Assembly (NCBI GenBank): GCA_903822975.1
Contig: CAIJRD010000012.1
Span: 806,001-870,000, forward strand
Direction of reading: 5' to 3'
Source: an uncultured Sinobacteraceae bacterium
GTDB lineage: Bacteria > Pseudomonadota > Gammaproteobacteria > Nevskiales > Nevskiaceae
DNA: 64,000 nucleotides
Shown here: in pieces, positions 1 to 9,823 of the stretch
Position numbering within the stretch: the stretch's first letter is position 1
Layout: every line of letters begins with the position of its first letter
The notes under the pieces: model-generated
What the model was told of the DNA's origin: nothing
Databases searched by the model: none
Seen by the model: the letters and a program-made list of their open reading frames with translations, nothing else
Program-made: the position numbers and the translations under genes

Positions 1-125
1 ATATCGAGCGCCCAGAACCCTTTGTAGCCGGGATCGAACTTCATTGTGTGCAGATTCAACCTGAGGTTAGTCAGGTGATGCAGCACATAACTTCCCGAGT
101 CCTCTTGGCCTTCTGTTGCCGCCAT
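1..125 (-). CDS. atpB: ATP synthase F0 subunit a (5' end only)
   Basis: Only the first ~41 codons lie in the window; the gene runs off the left edge. The visible N-terminus has the pattern SGSYVLHHLTNL followed by a FWALD stretch, which matches the start of proteobacterial ATP synthase subunit a. This subunit is the membrane stator half-channel for protons in F0. It follows atpI on the same strand after an 11-base gap, the standard start of an atp operon (atpI-atpB-atpE...). The ATG is the only sensible start. Identification rests on a short stretch plus context. Confidence 0.8.
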   Translation of the reverse strand, partial: MAATEGQEDSGSYVLHHLTNLRLNLHTMKFDPGYKGFWALD

Positions 126-136
126 GCGTTTAACTC

Positions 137-532
137 TTATCCAGTTGCGTCAGTACCACCGAATCCCACGCGCGCCATTACGATCCAATACGCCAACAGA
201 CAGGCCGTATAGGCAGCGAGCAGAGCCGGAAATTGTGCTGCGAACACTTTCACGCCTAGGCCGAACATCACTGCGGTCAGCGCGAACTTCCCAATCTCCC
301 CCCGAAAAATCGCTCCGACGATCTCGTCCGGAGTCTCGTCTGCGCGTCGACGGAATACCCGCAACGCGAAATATGCTGTTGGCACCAAGGCCACCGCACC
401 TCCGTAGAGTGCTGCGATCGCCTGCGGACGTCCCCAGACCAGGGCGGCCACCAGTGCCACGGTTCCCGCGATTGCCAGCTGCGCCAGACAAACCCCTTTA
501 GCGAGGTCTGCACCGCTTAAAGCCTTGCGCAT
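137..532 (-). CDS. atpI: ATP synthase subunit I
   Basis: Small integral membrane protein of about 131 residues with four predicted hydrophobic helices. It has the AtpI pattern of a GGAVALVPTAYFA segment between the second and third helices. AtpI assists assembly of the F0 c-ring and possibly Mg2+ supply to ATP synthase. It precedes atpB and follows parB, the usual gammaproteobacterial arrangement. An in-frame start 36 bases further upstream exists; I chose the internal ATG (MRKALSGADLAKG) because homologues begin close to the first helix. Confidence 0.85.
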   Translation of the reverse strand: MRKALSGADLAKGVCLAQLAIAGTVALVAALVWGRPQAIAALYGGAVALVPTAYFALRVFRRRADETPDEIVGAIFRGEIGKFALTAVMFGLGVKVFAAQFPALLAAYTACLLAYWIVMARVGFGGTDATG

Positions 533-655
533 GTCGTCAATCCGGCAGCCGGACCAGTCCACTGGCAACCGGCATTCGCGAGGGGCCGCATTTTAACGGG
601 CGCGCGCAGAGCAGGTCAAACGCATCGCAGCAAATAGAGGCTTCCAGCGCGATCC

Positions 656-1495
656 TCAACCGAGCCGGGCAAGCAAACGATCCAGCTCCGCCTGGCTTTT
701 GAAACTGACGATGATGCGGCCGCGCCCGCTACTATTTTTCTTCAGCTGTACCGGCAGGCCAAGCCGCGCCGTCAGCGCCGCATCCTGCTCGGCCGGCTGC
801 GGTCGCGAACGTTGCGGCTCTTTCTTCGGCTGATGTTCGATCAGGCGCTCGGTATCGCGTACCGACAGCTGTTGCTCGATGATCTGCCGCGCCAGCGGCA
901 ACTGGCGCTCGGTCGGCAGCGCCAGCAACACCTTGGCGTGTCCGAGCGAGAGCTTGTTGTCGCGCAACAGGCCTTGCACGTCGCGGTCCAGATCCATCAG
1001 CCGCAACAGGTTGCTGACCGCGGCACGCGAGCGCCCCACGGCTTCGGCGGTCTGCTCATGCGTCAGGCCGACTTCGTCGATCAGGCGCTTCAAAGCTTCG
1101 GCTTCTTCGAGCGCGTTGAGGTCGGCGCGCTGGATGTTCTCGACCAAGGCGATGGCCATCGCCGCCTGATCCGGCATTTGCCGCACCACGGCCGGAATAG
1201 TCGTCAGTCCGGCCATGCGCGCGGCACGCCAGCGGCGTTCGCCGGCGACGATCTCATAGCGTCCTCCGCCGGCTTCGCGCGCGACGATCGGCTGTACCAC
1301 GCCTTGCGCGCGGATCGAGTCGGCCAGCGACTGCAGCGCCTCCGGCTCAAAATTTCGGCGCGGCTGGTGGCGTCCCGGCGACAAGTTGTCCAGTGCCAGT
1401 TCGCGCAGCTCCTCGGGCGGATCGTTGGCCGAGCTCGATACGCTGCCGAGCAGCGCGTCGAGGCCGCGTCCGAGTCCACGTTTCTTGACGCTCAT
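656..1495 (-). CDS. parB: Chromosome-partitioning protein ParB
   Basis: ParB is the CTP-dependent clamp that loads at parS and spreads to form the segregation complex moved by ParA. The 279-residue protein begins with the family-typical KKRGLGRGLDALLG stretch that contacts ParA. It then has the CTP-binding/ParB-Srx region with VAGERRWRAARMAG at about residues 84-97, followed by a helix-turn-helix (LTHEQTAEAVGRSRAAVSNLLR) and the C-terminal dimerisation domain ending in LDRLLARLG. Length is normal. Unusually, it is separated from parA by a PH-domain gene and about 160 bases of non-coding DNA. No parS-like 16-mer was found in that gap by eye. Confidence 0.95.
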   Translation of the reverse strand: MSVKKRGLGRGLDALLGSVSSSANDPPEELRELALDNLSPGRHQPRRNFEPEALQSLADSIRAQGVVQPIVAREAGGGRYEIVAGERRWRAARMAGLTTIPAVVRQMPDQAAMAIALVENIQRADLNALEEAEALKRLIDEVGLTHEQTAEAVGRSRAAVSNLLRLMDLDRDVQGLLRDNKLSLGHAKVLLALPTERQLPLARQIIEQQLSVRDTERLIEHQPKKEPQRSRPQPAEQDAALTARLGLPVQLKKNSSGRGRIIVSFKSQAELDRLLARLG

Positions 1496-1655
1496 GCCGC
1501 ACTCCTCTGCCCGATCGTTTCAGCACGCTGCGGCGCGAAGCTCTTGCGCCGGTCACGGATCGCAACGGCGCCGCTGTCGCCACGCGCTGATTCTGGGCAA
1601 TGCAACCTCATCGACTGATTCCTGGTTTGCGAATTAAACGTGCCGGCGACTGACA

Positions 1656-2123
1656 TCAGGCGGCGTCCGACTGCGCCATCGCAGCATTGCGAAAAGCCAA
1701 CGGTGCGGCCACGGTCGGAATCGTTTCGAGACCGCCACCGGTGCCGTGCAGCACCAACGTGCCGTAGCCGAACACGCGGCCGGCGATGCTTTGATGCACC
1801 GAGATGCTCTCGACGCGACGATGCAGCATCTCGAACGTGTCGCGCCGCACGAGTCCGCGCTTGGCGACGACGCGCCGCGAGGTCACCACCAGTTCGGTGG
1901 TTGCCGAATAGATCGCCGCCGGAATGGCCACGATCAGCGCCAGCACCAGCGCCACCGCGCCGAAAATCCAGAGCTTGCTCAGCGCCGGATCCTGACTCCA
2001 CGGATACATCAGGACCAGACCGAGCAGCACCAGACCGATGCTCTTGGCGTAAACGATCCAGTGCAGGCGGCCGCGATGGACGATGCTTTCGCCGGGCAAC
2101 AGGTTCTTTTCGACATAGGACAT
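1656..2123 (-). CDS. PH-domain membrane protein between parA and parB
   Basis: A 155-residue protein with two adjacent hydrophobic helices at about residues 29-41 and 53-72. A bacterial PH (bPH2/YdbS-type) domain follows, with ATTELVVTSRRVVAKRGLVRR and a downstream GRVFGYGTLVLHGTGGG strand pair. Such proteins are membrane-anchored and mostly of unknown function. No catalytic residues are expected or seen. It lies between parA and parB on the same strand, with gaps of ~103 and ~160 bases, so it may share their transcript. A role in segregation is not shown by the sequence. Confidence 0.85.
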   Translation of the reverse strand: MSYVEKNLLPGESIVHRGRLHWIVYAKSIGLVLLGLVLMYPWSQDPALSKLWIFGAVALVLALIVAIPAAIYSATTELVVTSRRVVAKRGLVRRDTFEMLHRRVESISVHQSIAGRVFGYGTLVLHGTGGGLETIPTVAAPLAFRNAAMAQSDAA

Positions 2124-2226
2124 GGTGACAGTTTCCAGTTTCCGGGTGCCGGTTTCCAGTGAAGCTACAGCAGCGCGCGTCCGCCGAACGGTCTGTCAAC
2201 GGCGCTCGCGCTGCGGAAACCGTTTT

Positions 2227-3012
2227 TTAGTCGAGCGGAATCTGGCCGCCATCGTGGCGCCGCAACACTTCGCCGGCGAGTGCCAGGTAGGCCTTGGCGC
2301 CGGCCGACAGCGGGTCGTAACTGATCGCCGGCAGGCCGTGGCTCGGCGCCTCGGCGAGACGCACGTTGCGCGGCACGATGCTGCGGTAGACCTTGTCGCC
2401 GAAATGCTGGATCAGCTGCGCGGAGACGTCGTTCGACAGGTTGTTGCGCGGATCGAACATGGTCCGCAGCAGGCCTTCGATCTCCAGTTTCGGATTGATC
2501 ACGCGCTTGATCTTTTGAATCGTGTCGACCAGCGCCGTGAGGCCCTCCAGTGCGTAGTACTCGCACTGCATCGGAATCAAGACGCCGTCGGCGGCGACGA
2601 AGGCGTTGACGGTGAGCTTAGACAAGGCCGGCGGGCAATCGAGGATGACGTAGTCGAACAGGCCGGCGACCTGCTCCAGCGCGAGTTTCAGCTGGAAATC
2701 GCCGGCCGCCATTTCACGCAGCTTGATCTCGGCTTCGGTCATGTCGGCATTCGCCGGCAACACCGAGAAACCGAGCGCCGGCAGGAAACGCACGCCATCG
2801 GCGGTTGGCGCCTGCTCCAGCAGCACGTCGCGCGCGGTGACTTTCAGCGCGTATTTGTCGACGCCCACGCCCATCGTCGCATTGCCCTGCGCGTCGAGAT
2901 CGACCAGCAGCACGCGACGCTTCGTCGCAGCCAGCGAGGCTGCGAGGTTGACGGCGGTGGTGGTCTTGCCGACGCCGCCCTTCTGGTTGGCGACGGCGAT
3001 GATATGGGTCAT
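2227..3012 (-). CDS. parA: Chromosome-partitioning ATPase ParA (Soj-like)
   Basis: Deviant Walker ATPase of 261 residues. The N-terminus is MTHIIAVANQKGGVGKTTT, carrying the KGGVGKT motif with the signature lysine at about residues 11-17. It is followed by the LLVDLDAQGNAT Walker A' segment and the ILDCPPALSKL Walker B/switch region. ParA binds DNA non-specifically as an ATP dimer and drives ParB-parS movement. Its ATG overlaps the rsmG stop codon (ATGA), indicating translational coupling. Length without an N-terminal DNA-binding domain marks it as a chromosomal (type Ib-like) ParA. Confidence 0.97.
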   Translation of the reverse strand: MTHIIAVANQKGGVGKTTTAVNLAASLAATKRRVLLVDLDAQGNATMGVGVDKYALKVTARDVLLEQAPTADGVRFLPALGFSVLPANADMTEAEIKLREMAAGDFQLKLALEQVAGLFDYVILDCPPALSKLTVNAFVAADGVLIPMQCEYYALEGLTALVDTIQKIKRVINPKLEIEGLLRTMFDPRNNLSNDVSAQLIQHFGDKVYRSIVPRNVRLAEAPSHGLPAISYDPLSAGAKAYLALAGEVLRRHDGGQIPLD

Positions 3013-3683
3013 GTTGTTTTTGCTTGGTGGCGCCGCACGACGACCAGGCTGCGCGCTTCATGCAGGCCCGGAACTTCCAGCGGATGAATCGCCTCGATCA
3101 CCAGGCCTTCCGGCAGCGCTTCGAGTTCCGCGGGCGCCACTTTACCCTTCATCGCCAGCCAGCGGCCATCGGCGGCCAGCAAGTGCCCGCTGAGACTGAC
3201 GAAATCGGCCAAGGCGGCGAACGCGCGACTGATGATGAAATCGAAGGGTTGCGGCGACTGCCAATCCTCGACGCGCGCCTCCGCCACCTCGACATTGGAC
3301 AGCGCCAGCGCGCGCACCGCATGCCGCAGGAAGCGCGCTTTCTTGCCGTTGCCATCGAGCACGGTCACGCGCCAGTGCGGACGCACGATCGCCAGCAGCA
3401 GGCCGGGCATGCCGCCGCCGCTGCCGACATCGAGCAATCGCAGCTCGCTCCGTTCCAAGTCAGGCGCGAAGGTCGGCAGAACCGCCAGCGAATCGAGCAC
3501 GTGCCGAACGACCATTTCGTCGCGATCGCGAATCGCGGTGAGGTTGTAGGCCCGATTCCATTTCTCGAGCTCATCGAGATACTGCTGCAGCGGCTGCTGC
3601 AGCGCGGCGGCCAGCCCGAGCGATTGCAGAATCGCCGGCAGCGGCTCTGCGCGGGCGCCGCGTCGCGGTTGGGGATCGGTCAT
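3009..3683 (-). CDS. rsmG: 16S rRNA (guanine527-N7)-methyltransferase
   Basis: RsmG (GidB) methylates G527 of 16S rRNA using S-adenosylmethionine. The 224-residue sequence carries the SAM-binding LLDVGSGGGMPGLLLAIVRP motif near residue 80 and the family-typical NAYNLTAIRDRDEMVVRHVLDSL stretch before it. It heads a minus-strand cluster with parA and overlaps parA by four bases. In most relatives mnmG lies immediately upstream; here the upstream neighbour is instead a divergent chalcone-isomerase-like gene. Confidence 0.97.
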   Translation of the reverse strand: MTDPQPRRGARAEPLPAILQSLGLAAALQQPLQQYLDELEKWNRAYNLTAIRDRDEMVVRHVLDSLAVLPTFAPDLERSELRLLDVGSGGGMPGLLLAIVRPHWRVTVLDGNGKKARFLRHAVRALALSNVEVAEARVEDWQSPQPFDFIISRAFAALADFVSLSGHLLAADGRWLAMKGKVAPAELEALPEGLVIEAIHPLEVPGLHEARSLVVVRRHQAKTT

Positions 3684-3775
3684 GGCTGGAACGCTCGCGG
3701 AAATCTGGCTGTCAATGTGGTGAGCGGGCGCAACGCAAGGCCTGCCTCAATAAACCAATCCTTTAGGAGGACATC

Positions 3776-4342
3776 ATGAAATCAACGGCGATGGCTTTGC
3801 TGCTCACGGCGGCGAGTTTACCGGCACTGGCCGCGCAGGTGTCGGGCGTCAAGCTCGACGACAGTGCCAATGTCGGCGGCCAGCAGCTGGTGCTCAACGG
3901 CGCCGGTCTGCGCACGAAGTTCGGCCTGGCCGATGTTTATGTCCTCGGTCTTTATCTGCAGCAGAAATCAACCGATGCGAATGCGATCATCAACGAGAAG
4001 GCGCCGCGCCGCGTCACACTTGTGATGAAGCGCAAGCTCGATACCGATACCTTGCAGAAGGCGTTTCACGAAGGCCTCGAGGCGAACGTGTCCAAAGCTG
4101 AACTGCAGCAGTTGCAGCCGAAGATCAAGCAACTCGATGCGCGCCTTAATGAGGTCGGCTCGGTCAAGCAGGGCGATGTGCTGAATCTCGACTTCGGTGC
4201 CGACGGCAGTACGCGCATTACCTACAACGGCCAACAGAAAGAGGCCGTGGCGGGCGCTGATCTTTCCAGTGCGCTGTTGAAGATTTGGCTCGGCGCACAT
4301 CCGGTGCAGGACAGCCTGAAGAAGGACATTCTCAGCGGTTGA
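3776..4342 (+). CDS. Secreted chalcone isomerase-like protein
   Basis: A 188-residue protein with a clear signal peptide (cleavage expected after LPALA, about residue 19). The body matches the bacterial chalcone-isomerase-like fold: FGLADVYVLGLYL, an APRRVTLVMKRKLDTDTLQKAF strand-helix, and a C-terminal LSSALLKIWLGAHPVQDSLKKDILSG. These periplasmic proteins are not known to isomerise flavonoids; a lipid or fatty-acid ligand has been suggested for the fold. A good ribosome site (taggagg) precedes the ATG. It sits alone, divergent from rsmG. Confidence 0.85.
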   Translation: MKSTAMALLLTAASLPALAAQVSGVKLDDSANVGGQQLVLNGAGLRTKFGLADVYVLGLYLQQKSTDANAIINEKAPRRVTLVMKRKLDTDTLQKAFHEGLEANVSKAELQQLQPKIKQLDARLNEVGSVKQGDVLNLDFGADGSTRITYNGQQKEAVAGADLSSALLKIWLGAHPVQDSLKKDILSG

Positions 4343-4592
4343 ACCGGAAGCTGCGCGCGCCGTCGGCATGCGCCGGTTGCAGCAGCACGCATCCGCGCTG
4401 CGACAACAGCGTCAAGAACGACACGCGCATTTTGATGCCACTCGCCTAGCCGAGGACACCTGATGACGACAGATGAGATGACTGGAGCAGTCTGTCGAAA
4501 CATCTGAGCGAACAAGAACGCAGCGGTAAGCCCCGCCGCCTCGCTTCCCGTTGCAGTTAGATCAACGACGCGCGCAAGCAGTAGCCCAGAAC
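4343..4592. other. Intergenic stretch, nothing recognised
   Basis: About 250 bases lie between the chalcone-isomerase-like gene and the end of murA, which converge. No RNA gene, convincing terminator with a T-run or coding frame with a family match was seen on either strand. Short open frames here have no ribosome site and look like chance. Confidence 0.5.
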
Positions 4593-5876
<1,284 letters not shown>

Positions 5877-5982
5877 TTATTCGAGGTGTGAACGCGCAAC
5901 CCATGCGGGTCGCTGCAAATTGAGATTGGTCGCCCGCACCGATTTCACGGCGCGGTGCCGAAATGTGGGGATTGCCGCTGCG

Positions 5983-6216
5983 TCAGGCGCAGGGCGCTTT
6001 CGGCGCGTGCGTGCGCAGCGCCAGCGCGTGGATGTCGCGCCCCATGCGGTCGCCCAGCGTTTCGTAAACCATGCGGTGCTGTGCGATCGGTGACTTGCCG
6101 GCGAATCCGATCCAGATCACTTCGGCTTCGAAGTGCTGGCCGTCGTCGCCCTTTACCGTGACGAGGGCATCCGGCAGGCCGGCCTGGATCAATGCTTGGA
6201 TTTCGGTCTTGGTCAT
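5983..6216 (-). CDS. ibaG: BolA/IbaG family protein
   Basis: A 77-residue BolA-family protein. The core VTVKGDDGQHFEAEVIWIGFAGKSPIAQHRMVYETLGD-type alpha/beta fold is seen, with the invariant histidine in the HRMVYE segment and another in DIHALALRTH. BolA/IbaG proteins pair with monothiol glutaredoxins around [2Fe-2S] clusters. It sits directly upstream of murA, the position that names IbaG in E. coli. Confidence 0.9.
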   Translation of the reverse strand: MTKTEIQALIQAGLPDALVTVKGDDGQHFEAEVIWIGFAGKSPIAQHRMVYETLGDRMGRDIHALALRTHAPKAPCA

Positions 6217-6444
6217 GGCGCTGATTATAGGGATGCGCCTAGGTCGTTGGGGCGCAAACGCGGTGACGTTCCGTGGAAACGTCCAAATGCAAAATGGATT
6301 TCTCGACGCCGGCCACGCGCAGGTCGCGAACCCGACGCCGCGCGCGACTCGAACATCCAGCCGGTGTTCGAGCGGAAGCCGACCGCGCTTTGAGCGTAAT
6401 TTGAACTCGAATTGCGCGCGACTTGAGCGGAATTTGAGCGGGTT
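6217..6444. repeat. Intergenic stretch with imperfect direct repeats
   Basis: About 230 non-coding bases separate ibaG from the upstream permease gene. Two copies of a ~17-base element, cttTGAGCGtAATTTGAac at about 6388-6405 and CTTGAGCGgAATTTGAgc at about 6422-6439, lie just beyond the permease stop codon. A further partial copy (ttcgagcgga) is near 6367. No RNA or operator family is recognised. Confidence 0.45.
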
Positions 6445-7257
6445 TTATTTGCGCAGCTTGTAGCCGCTGATCAGCATCCACAGGCACACCGCGGACACCG
6501 TGACGAAAAATGCCGTGGCCCAGCTCAGGCTCTGCCAGATCGGTACGTCGGCCTTGCCGAAAAAGCCATAGCGGAAGCCATCGATCATGTAGAAGAACGG
6601 GTTCAAGTGCGAAGCCTTGAACCACAGCGGCGGCAGCGCATGCACCGAGTAGAACACGCCGGACAGGAAACTCAGTGGCGTAATGAAGAAGTTGGTGAAC
6701 GCGGCGAGGTGATCGAACTTGGTCGCGGTGATGCCCGCGATCAGGCCGAGCACGGCGAGGCTGCCGGCCGACAGCAGGAACATCAAAATCAGGATCAGCG
6801 GCGCTTCCAGCGGCAGATGCACGAAGGGAATCGTGACCAGCAGCATCACGACGGCGACCAGGAATGCGCGGATCAGCGCGGCGGCGACGTAAGCCGCAAA
6901 CCATTCCAGCGGCCCCAGCGGCGCCATCAGCAGGAACACCAGATTGCCCATGATCTTCGACTGCGTGAGGCTCGACGACGTGTTCGCGAACGCGTTCTGG
7001 ATCACCGTCATCATCACCAGTCCGGGGATCAGGAACTGTGTGTACGACACGCCTTCGTAGACCGGCGCGCGGCCGCTCATCGCCTGCGCGAACACAAGCA
7101 GATACAGCAACGCGGTGATCACCGGCGCGGTGACGGTCTGGCCGAGCACGCTCCAGAAGCGCATCACTTCCTTCTTCAGCAGCGTGCGAAAGCCGATCGA
7201 ATCCTGTGCCTGCGGCTCGGCGGCGAACGAACTGCTGGGCTGGCTGGCTTCAGGCAC
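6445..7257 (-). CDS. yadH: ABC-2 type transporter permease (YadH-like)
   Basis: Integral membrane protein of ~270 residues with six hydrophobic helices. The central GLVMMTVIQNAFANTSSSLTQSKIMGN segment and the TPLSFLSGVFYS loop are characteristic of the ABC-2 (YadH) family of exporters. I place the start at the GTG that overlaps the end of the ATPase gene by eight bases; a GTG six codons further upstream is possible. With the adjacent ATPase it should form an exporter of unknown substrate. The linkage to ibaG-murA recurs in beta- and gammaproteobacteria. Confidence 0.9.
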   Translation of the reverse strand: MPEASQPSSSFAAEPQAQDSIGFRTLLKKEVMRFWSVLGQTVTAPVITALLYLLVFAQAMSGRAPVYEGVSYTQFLIPGLVMMTVIQNAFANTSSSLTQSKIMGNLVFLLMAPLGPLEWFAAYVAAALIRAFLVAVVMLLVTIPFVHLPLEAPLILILMFLLSAGSLAVLGLIAGITATKFDHLAAFTNFFITPLSFLSGVFYSVHALPPLWFKASHLNPFFYMIDGFRYGFFGKADVPIWQSLSWATAFFVTVSAVCLWMLISGYKLRK

Positions 7258-8194
7258 TGAGCACCACCGGCGCACGCGCAGTCAGTTCAACAAAAATGTC
7301 TTCGAGGTCCGGCTCGCGCGTGTGGACGTCGTCGATGCCGACACCGGCTGCGCGCAGCGCGGCGAAGACACCGGCAATCGGCTGCTTTTCGAGTTCGAGC
7401 TTGAGTTCGATCACACCGTTCTTTTCGCTGGTGATGAGGCCGCGCAGACTTTCCGGCAGTTGCGCGTTGTCGGTCAGACGCAGCTTCAGGAAGCGATACG
7501 GATTGCGCGCGAGCAACTGCTCGGTGGTAGCGACGATGCGCACGCGGCCTTTATCGACGATCGCGATGCGCTCGCACATCTCCTGCGCTTCTTCGAGATA
7601 GTGCGTGGTCAACACCACCGTGGTGCCCTTCGCGTGCAGGTCGCGCATGAAACTCCACAGCGTGCGCCGCAATTCGACATCCACACCCGCGGTCGGCTCG
7701 TCGAGAATCACCACCGGCGGCTTGTGTACCAGCGCTTGTGCGATCAATACGCGACGCTTCATGCCACCGGACAAGGCGCGCGTCGGCGAATGCCGCTTCG
7801 ATGCCAGATCGAGCCGCTCCAGCATCTCGTCGATCCACGGCCAGACTTCCTTGCCGCAGCCGTAGTAGCCGGCCTGGATGCGCAGCATGTCGACCACTTT
7901 GAAGAACGGATCGAACACCAGTTCCTGCGGCACGATACCGAGGCAGCGGCGCGCACGGCGCCAGTCACCCACGGTGTCGTGGCCGAGCACCGAGATCGCG
8001 CCGGCATCGCTGCGAATCAATCCGGCGATGATGTTGATCAGCGTGGACTTGCCGGCACCATTGGGACCGAGCAAGCCGAAGAACTCGCCGCGACGGATCG
8101 ACAGATCGATGCCGTCGAGCGCCTGCACCGCACCATAGCGCTTGCGCAGGCCGGCGATCTGGATGGCTGGGAGGTCTGTGGACACGTCGTTCAT
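7250..8194 (-). CDS. yadG: ABC transporter ATP-binding protein (YadG-like)
   Basis: ABC ATPase of about 314 residues. Walker A is [14 protein letters not shown], the signature is RALSGGMKRRVLIAQAL and Walker B is VVILDEPTAGVD, followed by the H-loop LTTHYLEEAQEMCERIA. A ~70-residue C-terminal part is typical of drug/lipid ABC-2 exporters. The long in-frame extension upstream of the chosen ATG (MNDVSTDLPAIQIAG) overlaps the photolyase gene on the other strand and is not protein-like, so I excluded it. It is translationally coupled to the permease. Confidence 0.93.
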   Translation of the reverse strand: MNDVSTDLPAIQIAGLRKRYGAVQALDGIDLSIRRGEFFGLLGPNGAGKSTLINIIAGLIRSDAGAISVLGHDTVGDWRRARRCLGIVPQELVFDPFFKVVDMLRIQAGYYGCGKEVWPWIDEMLERLDLASKRHSPTRALSGGMKRRVLIAQALVHKPPVVILDEPTAGVDVELRRTLWSFMRDLHAKGTTVVLTTHYLEEAQEMCERIAIVDKGRVRIVATTEQLLARNPYRFLKLRLTDNAQLPESLRGLITSEKNGVIELKLELEKQPIAGVFAALRAAGVGIDDVHTREPDLEDIFVELTARAPVVLSA

Positions 8195-8238
8195 CGGGCA
8201 AACCATTATACGCTGCCGCACTCCTCTCGGACCTTGGT

Positions 8239-9717
8239 GTGCTCCTCTTGTCCACTGCTCTCGTCTGGTTCCGCCGCGATCTGCGACTCGCAGACAACCC
8301 TGCTCTGCGTTCGGCACTCGACGCGCATGAACACGTGGTTCCGGTTTATATCCATGCACCGCAAGAAGAAAAAAACTGGCGCCCGGGTGGCGCGACGCGC
8401 TGGTGGTTACATCACTCGCTGGCGGCACTCGGCGCCAAACTGCGGCATGCAGGCGCCCCGCTGATCCTGCGCAGCGGCGACAGCCTGGCCGAACTGCGTG
8501 CGCTGGCTCGGGCGACCGGCGCGCAATCGGTCTACTGGAATCGCGTTTATGAGCCAGAACTGATCGACCGCGACAAAAAAATAAAACAGGCCTTGCGCGA
8601 CGATGGTTTCATCGCGGAGAGCAGCCAGGCCGCGCTGTGTTTCGAGCCCTGGCAACTGCAGACGCAGGGCAGAGAACCGTATCGCGTGTTCACGCCGTTC
8701 TGGCGCAATGCCGATGCGCAATTACGTCAGCAATTAGAAGAAGGTCGCGCGCCGCTGCCAGCGGCGCGCAGCTTGAAGCCGGCGGCGACCCAGCCCGAAT
8801 CGCTGGCGCTCGACGCACTCGAACTGCTACCGAAGATTCACTGGGACGCGGGGCTGCATGAGGCCTGGACCGTCGGCGAAGGCGGCGCACACGCGCGGCT
8901 CGAGGACTTCTGCAAACACGCGGTGGCTGGCTATTCCGCCAATCGCGACCTGCCCGCAGTGGACGGCACTTCGCAACTCTCGCCGTATCTGCATTTCGGC
9001 GAAATCTCGCCGCTGCAGATTGCCGCACGCTGCGAGCGACTCTTCGCCGAGAGCCATTCCGCCGGCGTGCGCAAAGGCGGTGAGCATTTCCTGCGCGAAG
9101 TCGGCTGGCGCGAGTTTGCGCACCATCTGCTGTATCACTTTCCGCAAACGCCGCAACGCGCGCTGAATGCTCGCTTCGACGCATTCCCGTGGCGTTCGCC
9201 GAGCGAGTACGCGGCCAATCTGAATGCCTGGCGCCAGGGACGCACCGGTGTTCCGCTGGTCGATGCCGGCATGCGTCAGTTGTGGGCAACCGGCTGGATG
9301 CACAACCGGGTGCGCATGATCGTCGGCAGTTTCCTGACGAAGAACCTGCTGATTCCCTGGCAAGAAGGTGCCGCATGGTTCTGGGACACGCTGGTCGACG
9401 CGGACCTCGCCAATAACACGCTCGGCTGGCAATGGATCGCCGGCTGCGGGGCCGACGCCGCACCCTACTTCCGCGTGTTCAACCCGGTGCTGCAAAGCCA
9501 GAAGTTCGACGGCAGCGGCGCCTACCTGCGCCGTTGGGTGCCGGAACTCGCCAAGCTACCGGATGCGGCAATCCATGCACCATGGCTGGCCAAACCCGAG
9601 GTGCTGCGCAGCGTCGGCTTCACGCTCGGCCAGCACTATCCCCGTCCGATCGTCGATCTCGCTGAATCGCGCGAGCGTGCGCTGGCCGCGTATCAGCGAA
9701 TCCGATCGGGCGATTGA
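8239..9717 (+). CDS. phrB: Deoxyribodipyrimidine photolyase
   Basis: Light-dependent repair enzyme that splits cyclobutane pyrimidine dimers. The 492-residue protein starts TALVWFRRDLRLADNPAL (photolyase N-terminal alpha/beta domain). In the FAD-binding domain it has LSPYLHFGEISP, TGVPLVDAGMRQLWATGWMHNRVRMIV and the DADLANNTLGWQWIAGCGADAAPYFRVFNP signature. The start is GTG (ORF begins VLLLSTALVW); a TTG four codons in is an alternative. It is divergent from the ABC ATPase with only ~44 bases between the start codons. Confidence 0.96.
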   Translation: MLLLSTALVWFRRDLRLADNPALRSALDAHEHVVPVYIHAPQEEKNWRPGGATRWWLHHSLAALGAKLRHAGAPLILRSGDSLAELRALARATGAQSVYWNRVYEPELIDRDKKIKQALRDDGFIAESSQAALCFEPWQLQTQGREPYRVFTPFWRNADAQLRQQLEEGRAPLPAARSLKPAATQPESLALDALELLPKIHWDAGLHEAWTVGEGGAHARLEDFCKHAVAGYSANRDLPAVDGTSQLSPYLHFGEISPLQIAARCERLFAESHSAGVRKGGEHFLREVGWREFAHHLLYHFPQTPQRALNARFDAFPWRSPSEYAANLNAWRQGRTGVPLVDAGMRQLWATGWMHNRVRMIVGSFLTKNLLIPWQEGAAWFWDTLVDADLANNTLGWQWIAGCGADAAPYFRVFNPVLQSQKFDGSGAYLRRWVPELAKLPDAAIHAPWLAKPEVLRSVGFTLGQHYPRPIVDLAESRERALAAYQRIRSGD

Positions 9718-9823
9718 TCACGGCGTTTCAGATCAGGTGAGCTGTCTACGCACAGAACTGAAGTCGACACCGCTTCGGTGCTGGTGAGGACGGTCGGCTC
9801 AGCGCGGCATTTCGACGAGGTGT

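Noticed and set aside
1496..1655. A parS site near parB
   Set aside because: No sequence close to the 16-base TGTTNCACGTGNAACA palindrome was found by eye in the par spacers. A whole-genome motif search would be needed.
3684..3775. oriC or DnaA boxes beside rsmG
   Set aside because: No TTATCCACA-like nonamers were seen, so an origin here is unsupported despite the par/atp context.
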